A stretch of DNA of 64,000 nucleotides from Flavobacterium soyae (GCF_021245985.1 NZ_JAJQXA010000011.1:149122-213121); one strand, 5' to 3'; positions 32,478 through 40,570 are shown, counted from the first letter of the stretch. Notes: generated by a model from the sequence alone, not told the origin. Numbers and translations: made by a program.

Positions 32478-33658
32478 AAATTCAAATTAATAGGAGTTGT
32501 AAACTCAACGTCCTCATCTAATTCATTTAATATGTTTAATTCTTCAATTCCTAAAGGAGGATCAGGATATAACATAATTAACTTTTTACTCAACCCTATT
32601 TTATACTTTTTAATATCAAGAAAATTAAATAACTCTGGAGGTGATGTCAAAGTTTTAATTTCACTACCTGATGTCTTATAAATATCTTTGTAATATTCCA
32701 ACAGTCTATTTTGATATAAGTTATTAAGTACTTGATATAGTGTCAAATTCAAAATCCTATAAAACCCTATTAACTCATCATCAAATATTACTGTAGTAGG
32801 AACATTACCAAGATAAGGAAAAGCTCTTTTTTCTCCTTCAATTATATTGTGAACAACTACTATAGGAGATTTATGTTTTTTCGCTATTAATACTTCTCTT
32901 CGGCACCATTCCCTATTTGAATATTCGTCAGTATGAAAAACTACTAAAGCAGAATGCTTTATCTCGTTTTCAAATTGTTCTGCAAAATCATATCCATTTG
33001 CAATATCAACAGTATCAAAAAAAACGTCTAATTTAAGATTGTCTTGAATAAATTTTTTAAATCTAATAGTAGTTATTTCGCCATCTTTCTTTGCATGACT
33101 TAGAAAAAGTTTTACAGGTGAGCCTATTCGATGATTTTCCTTGTCGTTTTGTTTAGGATGAAAATTTAAAAGTAATCTAGAACAATCATGTAAAAGTTCT
33201 GTTTTAATTTTTTTAATTGATTTAATAAGATGCTTCTCTTTATTCAGTTTTAGTTTCTTATCAAAAAATTTAGTTCCATCAGTAAATTGAAGTGTACTTA
33301 AATTACATCCAATAGAATATGCTTTTTCACAAAGTGAAATAGGAAAAACTCTATTATTATGATCTATTTTTTTTGAAATTTCTTCCGTATAATTACGAAA
33401 ATTCTGATCTAAAAAATATTCTTCATCAATTAATAGAATTATAGCATTTTTCTCAGCATTAGTTATATCAATATCTAATGGCATATCACTATCAAGTTTT
33501 ATATACCTGAAATAAACTGGAATATTAATTCCTCTGGATAATGGATTTTGATAATCTCTACAAAATGTTGAATACAAATCTTCAGCAATTCTTTTACCGA
33601 TTAAAGAATCTGGATGCCAAACAACATAAATATTTAGTGGATAATTAATTATTTTCAT
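32474..33658 (-). CDS. TIR-domain protein with an N-terminal TIR-like module
   Basis: This is a 394-residue protein. A clear TIR domain spans about residues 182-300: VKLFLSHAKKDGE, LDVFFDTVDIANGYDF, ALVVFHTDEYSNREWCRREV, with Glu255 at the position of the NADase catalytic Glu. Residues 8-130 look like a second, degenerate TIR (IYVVWHPDSLIGKRIAEDLY, AIILLIDEEYF, RVFPISL). The C-terminal 90 residues are not recognised. It overlaps the genes on both sides (14 and 4 nt), so it is translationally coupled within the operon. Confidence 0.85.
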   Translation of the reverse strand: MKIINYPLNIYVVWHPDSLIGKRIAEDLYSTFCRDYQNPLSRGINIPVYFRYIKLDSDMPLDIDITNAEKNAIILLIDEEYFLDQNFRNYTEEISKKIDHNNRVFPISLCEKAYSIGCNLSTLQFTDGTKFFDKKLKLNKEKHLIKSIKKIKTELLHDCSRLLLNFHPKQNDKENHRIGSPVKLFLSHAKKDGEITTIRFKKFIQDNLKLDVFFDTVDIANGYDFAEQFENEIKHSALVVFHTDEYSNREWCRREVLIAKKHKSPIVVVHNIIEGEKRAFPYLGNVPTTVIFDDELIGFYRILNLTLYQVLNNLYQNRLLEYYKDIYKTSGSEIKTLTSPPELFNFLDIKKYKIGLSKKLIMLYPDPPLGIEELNILNELDEDVEFTTPINLNL

Positions 33659-34448
33659 TCGTGTTTTTGGTCATTTGAAGTCTAGAGTTATCTCTATCAT
33701 CATAATTAGTATTTCTTTTTTCAAATGCTAACTCAATATATTTTTGTATTTTAATTCTATCATCTGTCCAATCTCTAATAATTGCATATCCTGATTTTAA
33801 ATTATCAGCTAATCTGGCCGGTAATTTAGAATATGTGTGCTTACCAGTGTTATAATTAGAATGAGAAGGTAGTTTTAATGCTAAAATACCAGCACATTTA
33901 TCTCCAATTTTTGGATTTAATGCCCCTGAAATTTCCCAATCAACATGTTTTCTATGTTTTGTGTTTTCTCCAATTAAAACTATTAATACAGTTGTATCTG
34001 CTAAATAATCATTTTGTATTAACTGTTTAATGTATCCATCTGAATTATCAGAATCTATTTCACCATCTTCAACAGATTTATGTATTATTAGATCTGCAAA
34101 AATATTTTTAAATCTTTCTTTAAATAATTGATCTTCTAAATGATAATAACTAATAAAGCTCTTCCTTTTAGTTATATTTTCAGGAATCTCATACCATCTA
34201 AATAAATTATTATTAAATGAAAAATTTCCTATTTTATTCCATTTACCATCTTTATCTAATTCTATAGAACAAAAAGTTTTTCCAGATCGTATTTTTTCCA
34301 CCATCCAATTTCTATTTTGATCATATGAATTTGAGCTAAGATTTTCCCCAAAATCTTCATAATAAATAATCGATTCAATAAACCCTTTGTCGTTTAATGT
34401 TAACTTACTAACACAAAAATCAGCCCATTTCATATTAATAACTTTCAC
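33645..34448 (-). CDS. ThsB-like TIR protein with N-terminal DUF3892-like domain
   Basis: This is a 267-residue protein. The C-terminal part from about residue 95 is a TIR-like domain of the ThsB/MTH538 type: KRKSFISYYHLEDQLFKERF, TTVLIVLIGENTKHRKHVDW EISGAL, with Glu172 in the WE motif where the catalytic Glu lies. The first 85 residues (ADFCVSKLTLNDKGFIESII, then a WMVEKIRSGKTF segment) resemble DUF3892. ThsB proteins make cyclic ADP-ribose-type signals on infection. It overlaps both neighbours by 14 nt. Confidence 0.8.
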   Translation of the reverse strand: MKVINMKWADFCVSKLTLNDKGFIESIIYYEDFGENLSSNSYDQNRNWMVEKIRSGKTFCSIELDKDGKWNKIGNFSFNNNLFRWYEIPENITKRKSFISYYHLEDQLFKERFKNIFADLIIHKSVEDGEIDSDNSDGYIKQLIQNDYLADTTVLIVLIGENTKHRKHVDWEISGALNPKIGDKCAGILALKLPSHSNYNTGKHTYSKLPARLADNLKSGYAIIRDWTDDRIKIQKYIELAFEKRNTNYDDRDNSRLQMTKNTNENN

Positions 34449-34995
34449 TAATTAAACTATCCATCACATCACTTAAAGGATTTTTTTGATCTCCATAATC
34501 GCTCATCATCTTTACTTCAAAAAGTATTTCTTTTTTGACTCCTGAAATATTTTCAATCAAGTTATTAGTGTCGTAAATATCTCTAATAATTGTTGCTGTC
34601 TTTACATACTCTGGTAATCCCCCTTTGGGAATTCCTTTCAAGCATAATGCATACAAAGCTGTTTTATCGTATCCATATCCGATCTCAAATGGAACCCAAG
34701 TCGAATATAATGTATTAGGAGATACAACAACAAGCATGTGAGAACTATTATTAATTCCTTTTCTAATGGAATCAGTAACTGCTTTTGCATTGTTTACTTG
34801 GTGGTTGTACTTTAAATCTGTATCATAATCATCAAAATAAACATCAATTCCTGCACTTATTAAATAATCTGCAATTTTTTTCGCGGCATCTTTATCTTTC
34901 TGTTGATGTGATATAAACACACATTTTATTCCTAAATTTAAAACTTCACTTCTTGATTTGTACTTTGTGGGATAGTAATATCTATTTAATGCCAT
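34435..34995 (-). CDS. TIR-domain protein
   Basis: This is a single TIR domain protein of 186 residues from the start used here (ATG at 34993-34995), which leaves 4 nt after the Nmad2 stop. An upstream ATG at 35047-35049 would give 204 residues but overlap Nmad2 by 50 nt. The domain shows GIKCVFISHQQKDKDAAKKI, DVYFDDYDTDLK, SSHMLVVVSPNTLYSTWVPF EIGYG, with Glu104 of the short form (Glu122 of the long form) in the catalytic-Glu position. It lies between the Nmad2 gene and the ThsB-like gene in the operon. Confidence 0.85.
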   Translation of the reverse strand: MALNRYYYPTKYKSRSEVLNLGIKCVFISHQQKDKDAAKKIADYLISAGIDVYFDDYDTDLKYNHQVNNAKAVTDSIRKGINNSSHMLVVVSPNTLYSTWVPFEIGYGYDKTALYALCLKGIPKGGLPEYVKTATIIRDIYDTNNLIENISGVKKEILFEVKMMSDYGDQKNPLSDVMDSLISESY

Positions 34996-34999
34996 TTGT

Positions 35000-35623
35000 T
35001 TAAAGTAATTGTAACTGTTTGTACTCCCTCCAATTGATTGGTGTACCAATTAAACCTAAATCATATTTCTCAAGAATACTTTTTATAAATCTTTCTACTA
35101 ATTCTTCATTTCTAATTGTAATATAATCACGCTGTTTAGAAGTTGGACATAATTCTAAATATGCATCCGGAACTTTTAAACATTTATCTCCTAAGTAGAC
35201 AAAATAATCTGATATCAAAACATATTCTCCACTTAAGTCCTGAATAAGGTTTTTTTCATTTTCTTCCCCATTATGCAAACTATGATGAGAATCTACTTGG
35301 AACCATTTATCATCTTGAAAGTAGTAGATATTATCTCCATGAATTTGTTTTAAACTTCCATTAATAACAGGTTTTTTATAGTTAAACCTATCATCATTCC
35401 AATACTCCTGAAACGTTATTTTTTCAGTTACTTTCATTAGAAAAAGCAAATGATTAAGTAATCCATTTTGTACGGCACCTGTACCTATAATCCAATCACC
35501 AACAACAGCCTTTTTTCTTATATGAGGTTTACAACATGCCAAAGTGCAATAAATTCCAAATGGATTTGGTGCGAATCCATAATCTCTAGTTATTTTATAG
35601 GAATAAATATTCATTATTGACAA
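35000..35623 (-). CDS. Nmad2 (nucleotide modification associated domain 2) protein
   Basis: This 207-residue protein begins YSYKITRDYGFAPNPFGIYC TLACCKPHIRKKAVVGDWII GTGA, the signature of Nmad2. That domain was predicted from gene neighbourhoods to act on modified bases or nucleotides. A His-rich middle (DSHHSLHNGEEN) and a conserved C-terminal helix follow. Its exact reaction is unknown. It overlaps the upstream TIR gene by 10 nt. Its company (HMUDK-like, MazG) supports a modified-nucleotide theme for the operon. Confidence 0.82.
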   Translation of the reverse strand: MSIMNIYSYKITRDYGFAPNPFGIYCTLACCKPHIRKKAVVGDWIIGTGAVQNGLLNHLLFLMKVTEKITFQEYWNDDRFNYKKPVINGSLKQIHGDNIYYFQDDKWFQVDSHHSLHNGEENEKNLIQDLSGEYVLISDYFVYLGDKCLKVPDAYLELCPTSKQRDYITIRNEELVERFIKSILEKYDLGLIGTPINWREYKQLQLL

Positions 35624-36108
35624 CCAATTCTTTTCAGAACATTCACGGGTGGGCGTGATTCTCCACTTGAATTACACCACCCAACTTCTTTACCTTCTAA
35701 TGCATCAATTATTTTATCTGAATTCCAACCTACTAAGCCATCTCCATATTTTTCTAAATTTTCAGGAATATCGGCATCTTTACCTCCATGCATAAATACG
35801 CCAATAATTCTTTTACCTAGTTTTGACGCTTGCTCAATCTCCCAATTAACCCATTCTCTAGAGTGCGTTTGTGAACCAATAAGAACCACAACAGTTCCTG
35901 CCCAACGCATTTTCATAGTTAATAACCTTTCAAGAGTTGCTTTCGGAATTTGTTTGTTTTCCAAACGTTCCTTGTTTTTTTCTTTAGTTATTCTTATAGA
36001 GCTATTGCGTAAATCATAGTCTTTACCTTTTAATAATTTTGTAAAATCACTTACAGACTGATCATCCTTATGATGATGACTAATAAAAACATTTTTAGAC
36101 GTACTCAT
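35614..36108 (-). CDS. ThsB-like TIR protein
   Basis: This 164-residue single-domain TIR protein of the ThsB/MTH538 type shows KNVFISHHHKDDQSVSDFTK LLKG, SIRITKEKNKERLENKQ, GTVVVLIGSQTHSREWVNWE IEQASKLGKRIIGVF. Glu90 in the WVNWE motif matches the catalytic Glu of this group. Thoeris ThsB uses this domain to make a cyclic NAD derivative that activates ThsA. It follows the HMUDK-like gene by 3 nt and overlaps Nmad2 by 10 nt. Confidence 0.88.
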   Translation of the reverse strand: MSTSKNVFISHHHKDDQSVSDFTKLLKGKDYDLRNSSIRITKEKNKERLENKQIPKATLERLLTMKMRWAGTVVVLIGSQTHSREWVNWEIEQASKLGKRIIGVFMHGGKDADIPENLEKYGDGLVGWNSDKIIDALEGKEVGWCNSSGESRPPVNVLKRIGCQ

Positions 36109-36111
36109 TTC

Positions 36112-37122
36112 TTAAATTTTTTCATTAATACCCCACTTAGGAGGAAAGAAATAATCAATTTGATTCTTATCTTTCAAAATAAATTTTTGTTTAATACGTG
36201 TCCTATTTGAAAGGCCAATAATATCTGGATGAAACACCCTAGAATATTTATCTACTTCACAAAAAACATTTTGACAATCGATTAATTGTAAATCTCTTCC
36301 CCATAAATTTTTAAAACTAATGCTTAATCTCTCAAATTCACTAAATTGATTATCAGCCATCATTTTAATGATATCCTCGAAATTATAATTACCTAAATCT
36401 TTAAAACATTTTATTATACCATCTTTAGCACCAGGTCCTGCTTTTACGAATTCCATCTCACTAAAATTAGTTAATGAACTATAATTAATATCTATTGCAT
36501 ATTGATAAGCTAAAAAATCTCCAATTGTTGGATATGACAAGAAAATTTTAAAAACTTCATCCATATTTTTAGCATCTCTTATTTTTTCAGCAATATTATT
36601 CTTTAGCATTACTTCAATTAACTTCAAATGATTTTGATGCTTTCTTTCGTAGTCAAAATTTGATTTTCCTGAAGCCATAATATATGCTGCAGAATATATC
36701 GAAACTTTATTTTTTAATAATTCTGATAGTAGTTTATCATATTTAAAAAATGCATAATTTTTAAATGTAATTTCTCCAAGTTCTTCTTCTAAAAATTCCC
36801 AAGTTGAAATTTTATTGAAAATTTTAAATAAAATTATTCGAAAGAACAATTCATCTGGTTCTTGACTACCTTTATATATAACATTCTTAATTAAATATTG
36901 ACTTACTCGGTCTGTTGCTCGATAAACATTTGTAAATTTATAATCATTTAATATAGGATCTTTTGACCACGGAAATTTCTCATTTTTATTTAATCTTTTA
37001 AAAAAAATATTCTGTCTTTCAGCTAAAAAATTCCAGTATGTATCATAAACAATACTTGGTTTAGGTTTTATTTTTTTATTAAATATTAAAACAGAATTTG
37101 ATCTAAGAGTACTTTTTGTCAT
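36112..37122 (-). CDS. HMUDK_hel / alpha-glutamyl-putrescinyl thymine pyrophosphorylase-like helical protein
   Basis: This is a 336-residue, helix-rich protein. The diagnostic stretch at about 49-82 reads FPWSKDPILNDYKFTNVYRA TDRVSQYLIKNVI, the motif of the helical domain found in phage enzymes that kinase or pyrophosphorylate 5-hydroxymethyl-deoxyuridine in hypermodified DNA (HMUDK_hel/aGPT-PPlase). YPTIGDFLAYQYAIDINYS and FVKAGPGAKDGI further on fit the DNA-glycosylase-like helical fold. In a bacterium beside TIR genes it more likely senses or acts on phage hypermodified bases than builds them. That role is inferred. It begins 19 nt after the MazG gene. Confidence 0.78.
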   Translation of the reverse strand: MTKSTLRSNSVLIFNKKIKPKPSIVYDTYWNFLAERQNIFFKRLNKNEKFPWSKDPILNDYKFTNVYRATDRVSQYLIKNVIYKGSQEPDELFFRIILFKIFNKISTWEFLEEELGEITFKNYAFFKYDKLLSELLKNKVSIYSAAYIMASGKSNFDYERKHQNHLKLIEVMLKNNIAEKIRDAKNMDEVFKIFLSYPTIGDFLAYQYAIDINYSSLTNFSEMEFVKAGPGAKDGIIKCFKDLGNYNFEDIIKMMADNQFSEFERLSISFKNLWGRDLQLIDCQNVFCEVDKYSRVFHPDIIGLSNRTRIKQKFILKDKNQIDYFFPPKWGINEKI

Positions 37123-37141
37123 TTACTAATTTCTTTAAAAC

Positions 37142-38026
37142 TTAACTTTTACCAAGATAAATAAGTTTTTTATTTTTAATACTAACTAAAACCCTTCCTC
37201 CATTATTTGTTTTTAATTCATTAAAAACTTTATATGAATTTATTATAGCTGTTTCCCACTGTTTTTGAGTACAATTTTTAACTTCAATTCCACTAACTAA
37301 CTTTTGAATAGTTTTTAGCACTTCACTATCTACGTTATCGCTGTACTTAAAAAGCTGATGATCTACTGCGAAACTATAAATGTATAGACTTATAAGCTCT
37401 TCAGTTATTGCAGCACGAGCTCCATCTTCAACTTCATCAGTGGCTGAATGACTTTTTCTTTTAATACCCATTAATTTTCTAATAACAGGGGACCATCCCA
37501 AAAAAGCAACATAACCAAAATGAAAAATATCGTGAAACCTATAACTATCTTCTTTATGAGAATTATCGGTTATATCGTTTCCTAATTGTTTTTCTGTTGT
37601 ATTATTCATCACCCTCACCTTACTTTTTCCTTCTTCATCAATAATTAAAAACTCAACCTCAAACTCTCTTGGAAATTGCTCCGATTCGGGATAATCATTG
37701 TCGTAAATAATAAAATTTTCAGATTGTTCTAAATCAAATCTGTCTTTAATTTTATTTAAATTACTTTTAGCAATATCTTCTAAAGATAAATTATTCTCTG
37801 TAGCAATAGTAGAAATGTACCAAAGAACATCCCCTAGTTCTTCTTCAAGCTTATTTGTATAATTAGTGTAAGCATTCCCATCTCGCAAATTTTTTTTCAA
37901 TTCAGTTAAAACTGAACCTGCTTCACCAATCAAACCTAAAAAAGGAACAATTTTATTCGCTTCTTTTCCTTTAATATAATCTTGAATTGTTTTTTTTGCC
38001 TTTAACTGATATTCTGAAAATAACAT
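37142..38026 (-). CDS. MazG-like nucleotide pyrophosphohydrolase with MazG_C domain
   Basis: This 294-residue protein carries a MazG domain (about 1-95) with FLGLIGEAGSVLTELKKNLR DG and EEELGDVLWYISTIA, giving metal ligands Glu35, Glu42, Glu62/63 and Asp66. The C-terminal part (about 155-294: YRFHDIFHFGYVAFLGWSPV, GIKRKSHSATDEVEDGARAA ITEEL) matches the MazG_C extension. MazG enzymes hydrolyse (d)NTPs to monophosphates plus pyrophosphate. As first gene of the TIR/SLOG operon it may remove, or sense, modified nucleotides. The promoter should lie in 38027-38292. Confidence 0.85.
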   Translation of the reverse strand: MLFSEYQLKAKKTIQDYIKGKEANKIVPFLGLIGEAGSVLTELKKNLRDGNAYTNYTNKLEEELGDVLWYISTIATENNLSLEDIAKSNLNKIKDRFDLEQSENFIIYDNDYPESEQFPREFEVEFLIIDEEGKSKVRVMNNTTEKQLGNDITDNSHKEDSYRFHDIFHFGYVAFLGWSPVIRKLMGIKRKSHSATDEVEDGARAAITEELISLYIYSFAVDHQLFKYSDNVDSEVLKTIQKLVSGIEVKNCTQKQWETAIINSYKVFNELKTNNGGRVLVSIKNKKLIYLGKS

Positions 38027-38292
38027 AACTTATGATATTATTGATTTGACTTTTATTGCTCTTGAATATTCTAAAATTTTATGGATCACAGTCTATAGAT
38101 AAATTATGATACTATTTATAATTTTACATTAGGCGAATATCTATATTTTTCAATTCTTTTGATTACGGAAAACCGTAATTCATACAATATTAATTTACAA
38201 GCAATTATAACACTAAAATTAAGATCAACACTAAGTATTTATACGGTTTTTTTTTATGCAATTTTTTAATAATTATACATTATTTTTATAAA
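38027..38292. promoter_or_regulatory. Divergent promoter region of the TIR operon and GIY-YIG gene, with palindrome
   Basis: This is a very AT-rich 266-nt spacer. ATTACGG-AAAA-CCGTAAT (38162-38179) is a perfect 7-bp palindrome related to 27569-27591. A half-like word ATACGG lies at 38241-38246. No exact TAnnTTTG box could be assigned to either gene. Confidence 0.45.
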
Positions 38293-38904
38293 TTGTTAAC
38301 AAGCATTTCCTCAGTAATAATAAATAAATTGCATAACATATTGGAAGAATTTAAAAAAGGGAAGTTCCCAGAAGATATTAAAGAACTTATTCAAAAATGC
38401 GAAAACTTAGCTTTACAAATACAAACAGCTTTCTTAAATAAAAACTGTATTTTAATAAAAGATTTATATCTGGAGAATAAAGGTCATAAACAAAAAGACT
38501 TTTTAAATAAGTTAGGAATTGAATGCAATGCATTTTTGAAGACAAAAAACATAAATAAGAACGAAGTAAAAGGTTTGTATATTTTTGGAGATCTAAATAC
38601 AGAAAATATCTTTGAGCCAATCTATATTGGAATTTCAAGAACAGTTTTTCGAAGGTTATATCAGCATACATGGGGTAAAAAACACAATGAAGCTTCCCTA
38701 GCATATTTAATGGCTAAAACAAGATTACAGTATATAGAAAATAGAAATACTTTATCAGTTTCAGAATTAGAACAAGAACAATCAAAAATTAAAAATTTTA
38801 GAGTAATCGTTATTCCAGAAGAAAATGATTATGATTTATATTTTATGGAAGTTTATTTGGCTGGAAAATTAAAAACAAAATGGAATAGTTTTAGGACCCA
38901 TTAA
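38293..38904 (+). CDS. GIY-YIG-type nuclease-like protein
   Basis: This is a 203-residue protein. A helical N-terminal part (1-90) is followed by a GIY-YIG core: GLYIFGD (94-100), PIYIGISRTVFRRLYQH (109-125) with Arg120/121 and His125, and a C-terminal Glu186 in LYFMEVYLAGKL. This residue set is that of the GIY-YIG endonuclease fold. The start is TTG at 38293; no ATG lies in frame before the domain, so the true start is uncertain. It is divergent from the TIR operon and shares its low GC content, so it may belong to the same island. Confidence 0.78.
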   Translation: MLTSISSVIINKLHNILEEFKKGKFPEDIKELIQKCENLALQIQTAFLNKNCILIKDLYLENKGHKQKDFLNKLGIECNAFLKTKNINKNEVKGLYIFGDLNTENIFEPIYIGISRTVFRRLYQHTWGKKHNEASLAYLMAKTRLQYIENRNTLSVSELEQEQSKIKNFRVIVIPEENDYDLYFMEVYLAGKLKTKWNSFRTH

Positions 38905-38926
38905 TTTTATTTCCTTTTCCATTTTT

Positions 38927-40183
38927 TTAACCCTCCAACCTCAAATAATTCCCATCAAAACTAATCACAACCTTTTCAAATTGTCCCAATACATCTTGCC
39001 CAATATTTCCAAAATTTACTTCACCATAAACGCCATAATCCTTTTGGTCAATTTCCATTTTTGGGAGTTGAATTAATTTTTTTCCAAGATATATTTGCTG
39101 GTCTTTTAAAACCAAAACTTCTGTAGAAACAACTTCTGCACCAGCGCCGGAGGATTTAGTCGTTTCTAAAGTACCCATACGGTCAAGGTCGGTTTTGAAG
39201 GTTTCGTAAAACGCCTTGTTGAAAAGGCTTTCTTTTGCTCCGCTGTCAAAATTAAACGGCAGGGTTTTGCCTTTATACTTCAGCATTACAATGGCTCTAA
39301 GTTCGTCTACAAATAAGTTTTTTTCGGTTGTATTGGCCTCTAATTCTTTAGAAAAGGTCAGTTTGTCTTTTTCAATCGTAATCGTTCCTAACTCTTTTAC
39401 TATAGGAAAACCAATAATTCCGTTAATGACATAAGCGCCGTCTGCAAATGTAAAAGCCTTATCAGGATAAACTAAAAACACTGCATTATGAATTTTCAAT
39501 TCGCCTAAATTAATTTCGGGTGCAGCACCTATACTAACTTTGTTTTTTTGTCCCGTAAAACTCGCCACAGAAATATTATTATCCGGCAGAATTTTAACTC
39601 CCATTTTCTTCGCCATACTTTCGGTAATGCAGCTAATTCCGGCTCCGGTATCAAAAACAAAACTGGACTGCATTCCATTTGCGGTAACTTCTGTTGTAAT
39701 TAAACCTGCTTTGTCTTTTACCGCAGCAATTGAAATTTTCGAAAATTTATCGATTGTCTGCACACGCGTATTGCGTAAAGTCTGCCAGATTCGCTGTGTG
39801 TTTAATTCGTCCTGAAGTTCGTCTTTGTTATATTGTTTTTGAAATTTAAGGGTTAAAACTTTAGAAGCTGTATAAGCCAAATTGTAATTAAAGAGTTTTA
39901 TATAGTTATCATTTTTCAGCTTCGCAAATTCGTAACTATTGGTCAGTTCGTTGTTTTTCAAACTGTCTAAATACATATTTGACAACTTGGGTTTATTGCA
40001 GACATTGGCATATAAGCCTTTATAGAAATAATAATCTTTACTTTTTACTTTATTGTTCAAACTATCCATTTTAGTAAACTGATGCTGTTTACTTAATTGT
40101 TTTAAACTGATGTCCGGGTTTGTTTGTCCAAAAGAAATTTGTCCTGTAAATAAAAGACAAAATAAAAGTTTTTTATAGTTCAT
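38927..40183 (-). CDS. Secreted retropepsin-like aspartic protease with two active-site motifs
   Basis: This is a 418-residue exported protein with signal peptide (LLFCLLFTGQISFGQT). Two retropepsin-type motifs are visible: SSFVFDTGAGISCITESMA at about 175-193 and LPFNFDSGAKESLFNKAF at about 305-322. This suggests a tandem, pepsin-like arrangement in which both Asp residues could form one active site. Such proteins are common in Bacteroidota, and their substrates are unknown. The gene is convergent with the GIY-YIG gene. Confidence 0.85.
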   Translation of the reverse strand: MNYKKLLFCLLFTGQISFGQTNPDISLKQLSKQHQFTKMDSLNNKVKSKDYYFYKGLYANVCNKPKLSNMYLDSLKNNELTNSYEFAKLKNDNYIKLFNYNLAYTASKVLTLKFQKQYNKDELQDELNTQRIWQTLRNTRVQTIDKFSKISIAAVKDKAGLITTEVTANGMQSSFVFDTGAGISCITESMAKKMGVKILPDNNISVASFTGQKNKVSIGAAPEINLGELKIHNAVFLVYPDKAFTFADGAYVINGIIGFPIVKELGTITIEKDKLTFSKELEANTTEKNLFVDELRAIVMLKYKGKTLPFNFDSGAKESLFNKAFYETFKTDLDRMGTLETTKSSGAGAEVVSTEVLVLKDQQIYLGKKLIQLPKMEIDQKDYGVYGEVNFGNIGQDVLGQFEKVVISFDGNYLRLEG

Positions 40184-40258
40184 TTGTCTGATTTTTTGAA
40201 TGTTAAATATAGGGAATTTGTTTTGTTTCAGGTTTTATGTTTCAAGTTTTCACAGTAT

Positions 40259-40357
40259 TGTCATTTCGACGGAGGAGAAATCGCACTTGTATATCGACAA
40301 AGATTGGCGCTTTTCTTTGCGGAGTTTCTAGTGCGATTTCTCGTTCCTCAAAATGAC
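40259..40357. repeat. Full-length dispersed palindromic repeat
   Basis: The left end TGTCATTTCGACGGAGGAGA, then AATCGCAC, is answered by GTGCGATTTCTCGTTCCTCA and AAATGACA on the right. About 40 nt lie between them. Copies or half copies lie at 40407-40458 and 28328-28412. Confidence 0.78.
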
Positions 40358-40406
40358 AAGATTGCGTTGGAATTTGGAATTTAAAAATTGGGATTTTTAA
40401 TAAATG

Positions 40407-40458
40407 CCGCCAATCTTTGTAGAGTTTCTAGTGCGATTTCTCGTTCCTCGAAATGACA
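40407..40458. repeat. Right half copy of the dispersed palindromic repeat
   Basis: CCGCCAATCTTTGTAGAGTT, then TCTAGTGCGATTTCTCGTTC, CTCGAAATGACA. It matches the right half of 40259-40357 almost exactly, and part of 28328-28412. Confidence 0.75.
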
Positions 40459-40500
40459 AGATTGCATTGAAATTTAGAATTTTTAATTGGGATTTTTAAT

Positions 40501-40542
40501 AAAAAAAATCAGGTCTGGCATATTACTGCCATTCCTGATTTT
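40501..40542 (-). terminator. Terminator of the large repeat lipoprotein gene
   Basis: On the minus strand the stem AAAATCAGG / CCTGATTTT has an inner TGGCA/TGCCA pairing and runs into eight T. Confidence 0.8.
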
Positions 40543-40570
40543 CCTAATTGTAATTAACCATAAATCTTAT

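Noticed and set aside
35000..35049. TIR gene starting at 35049 with 50-nt overlap into Nmad2
   Set aside because: The ATG at 34995 leaves a 4-nt gap and keeps the whole TIR domain; the longer form is kept only as an alternative.
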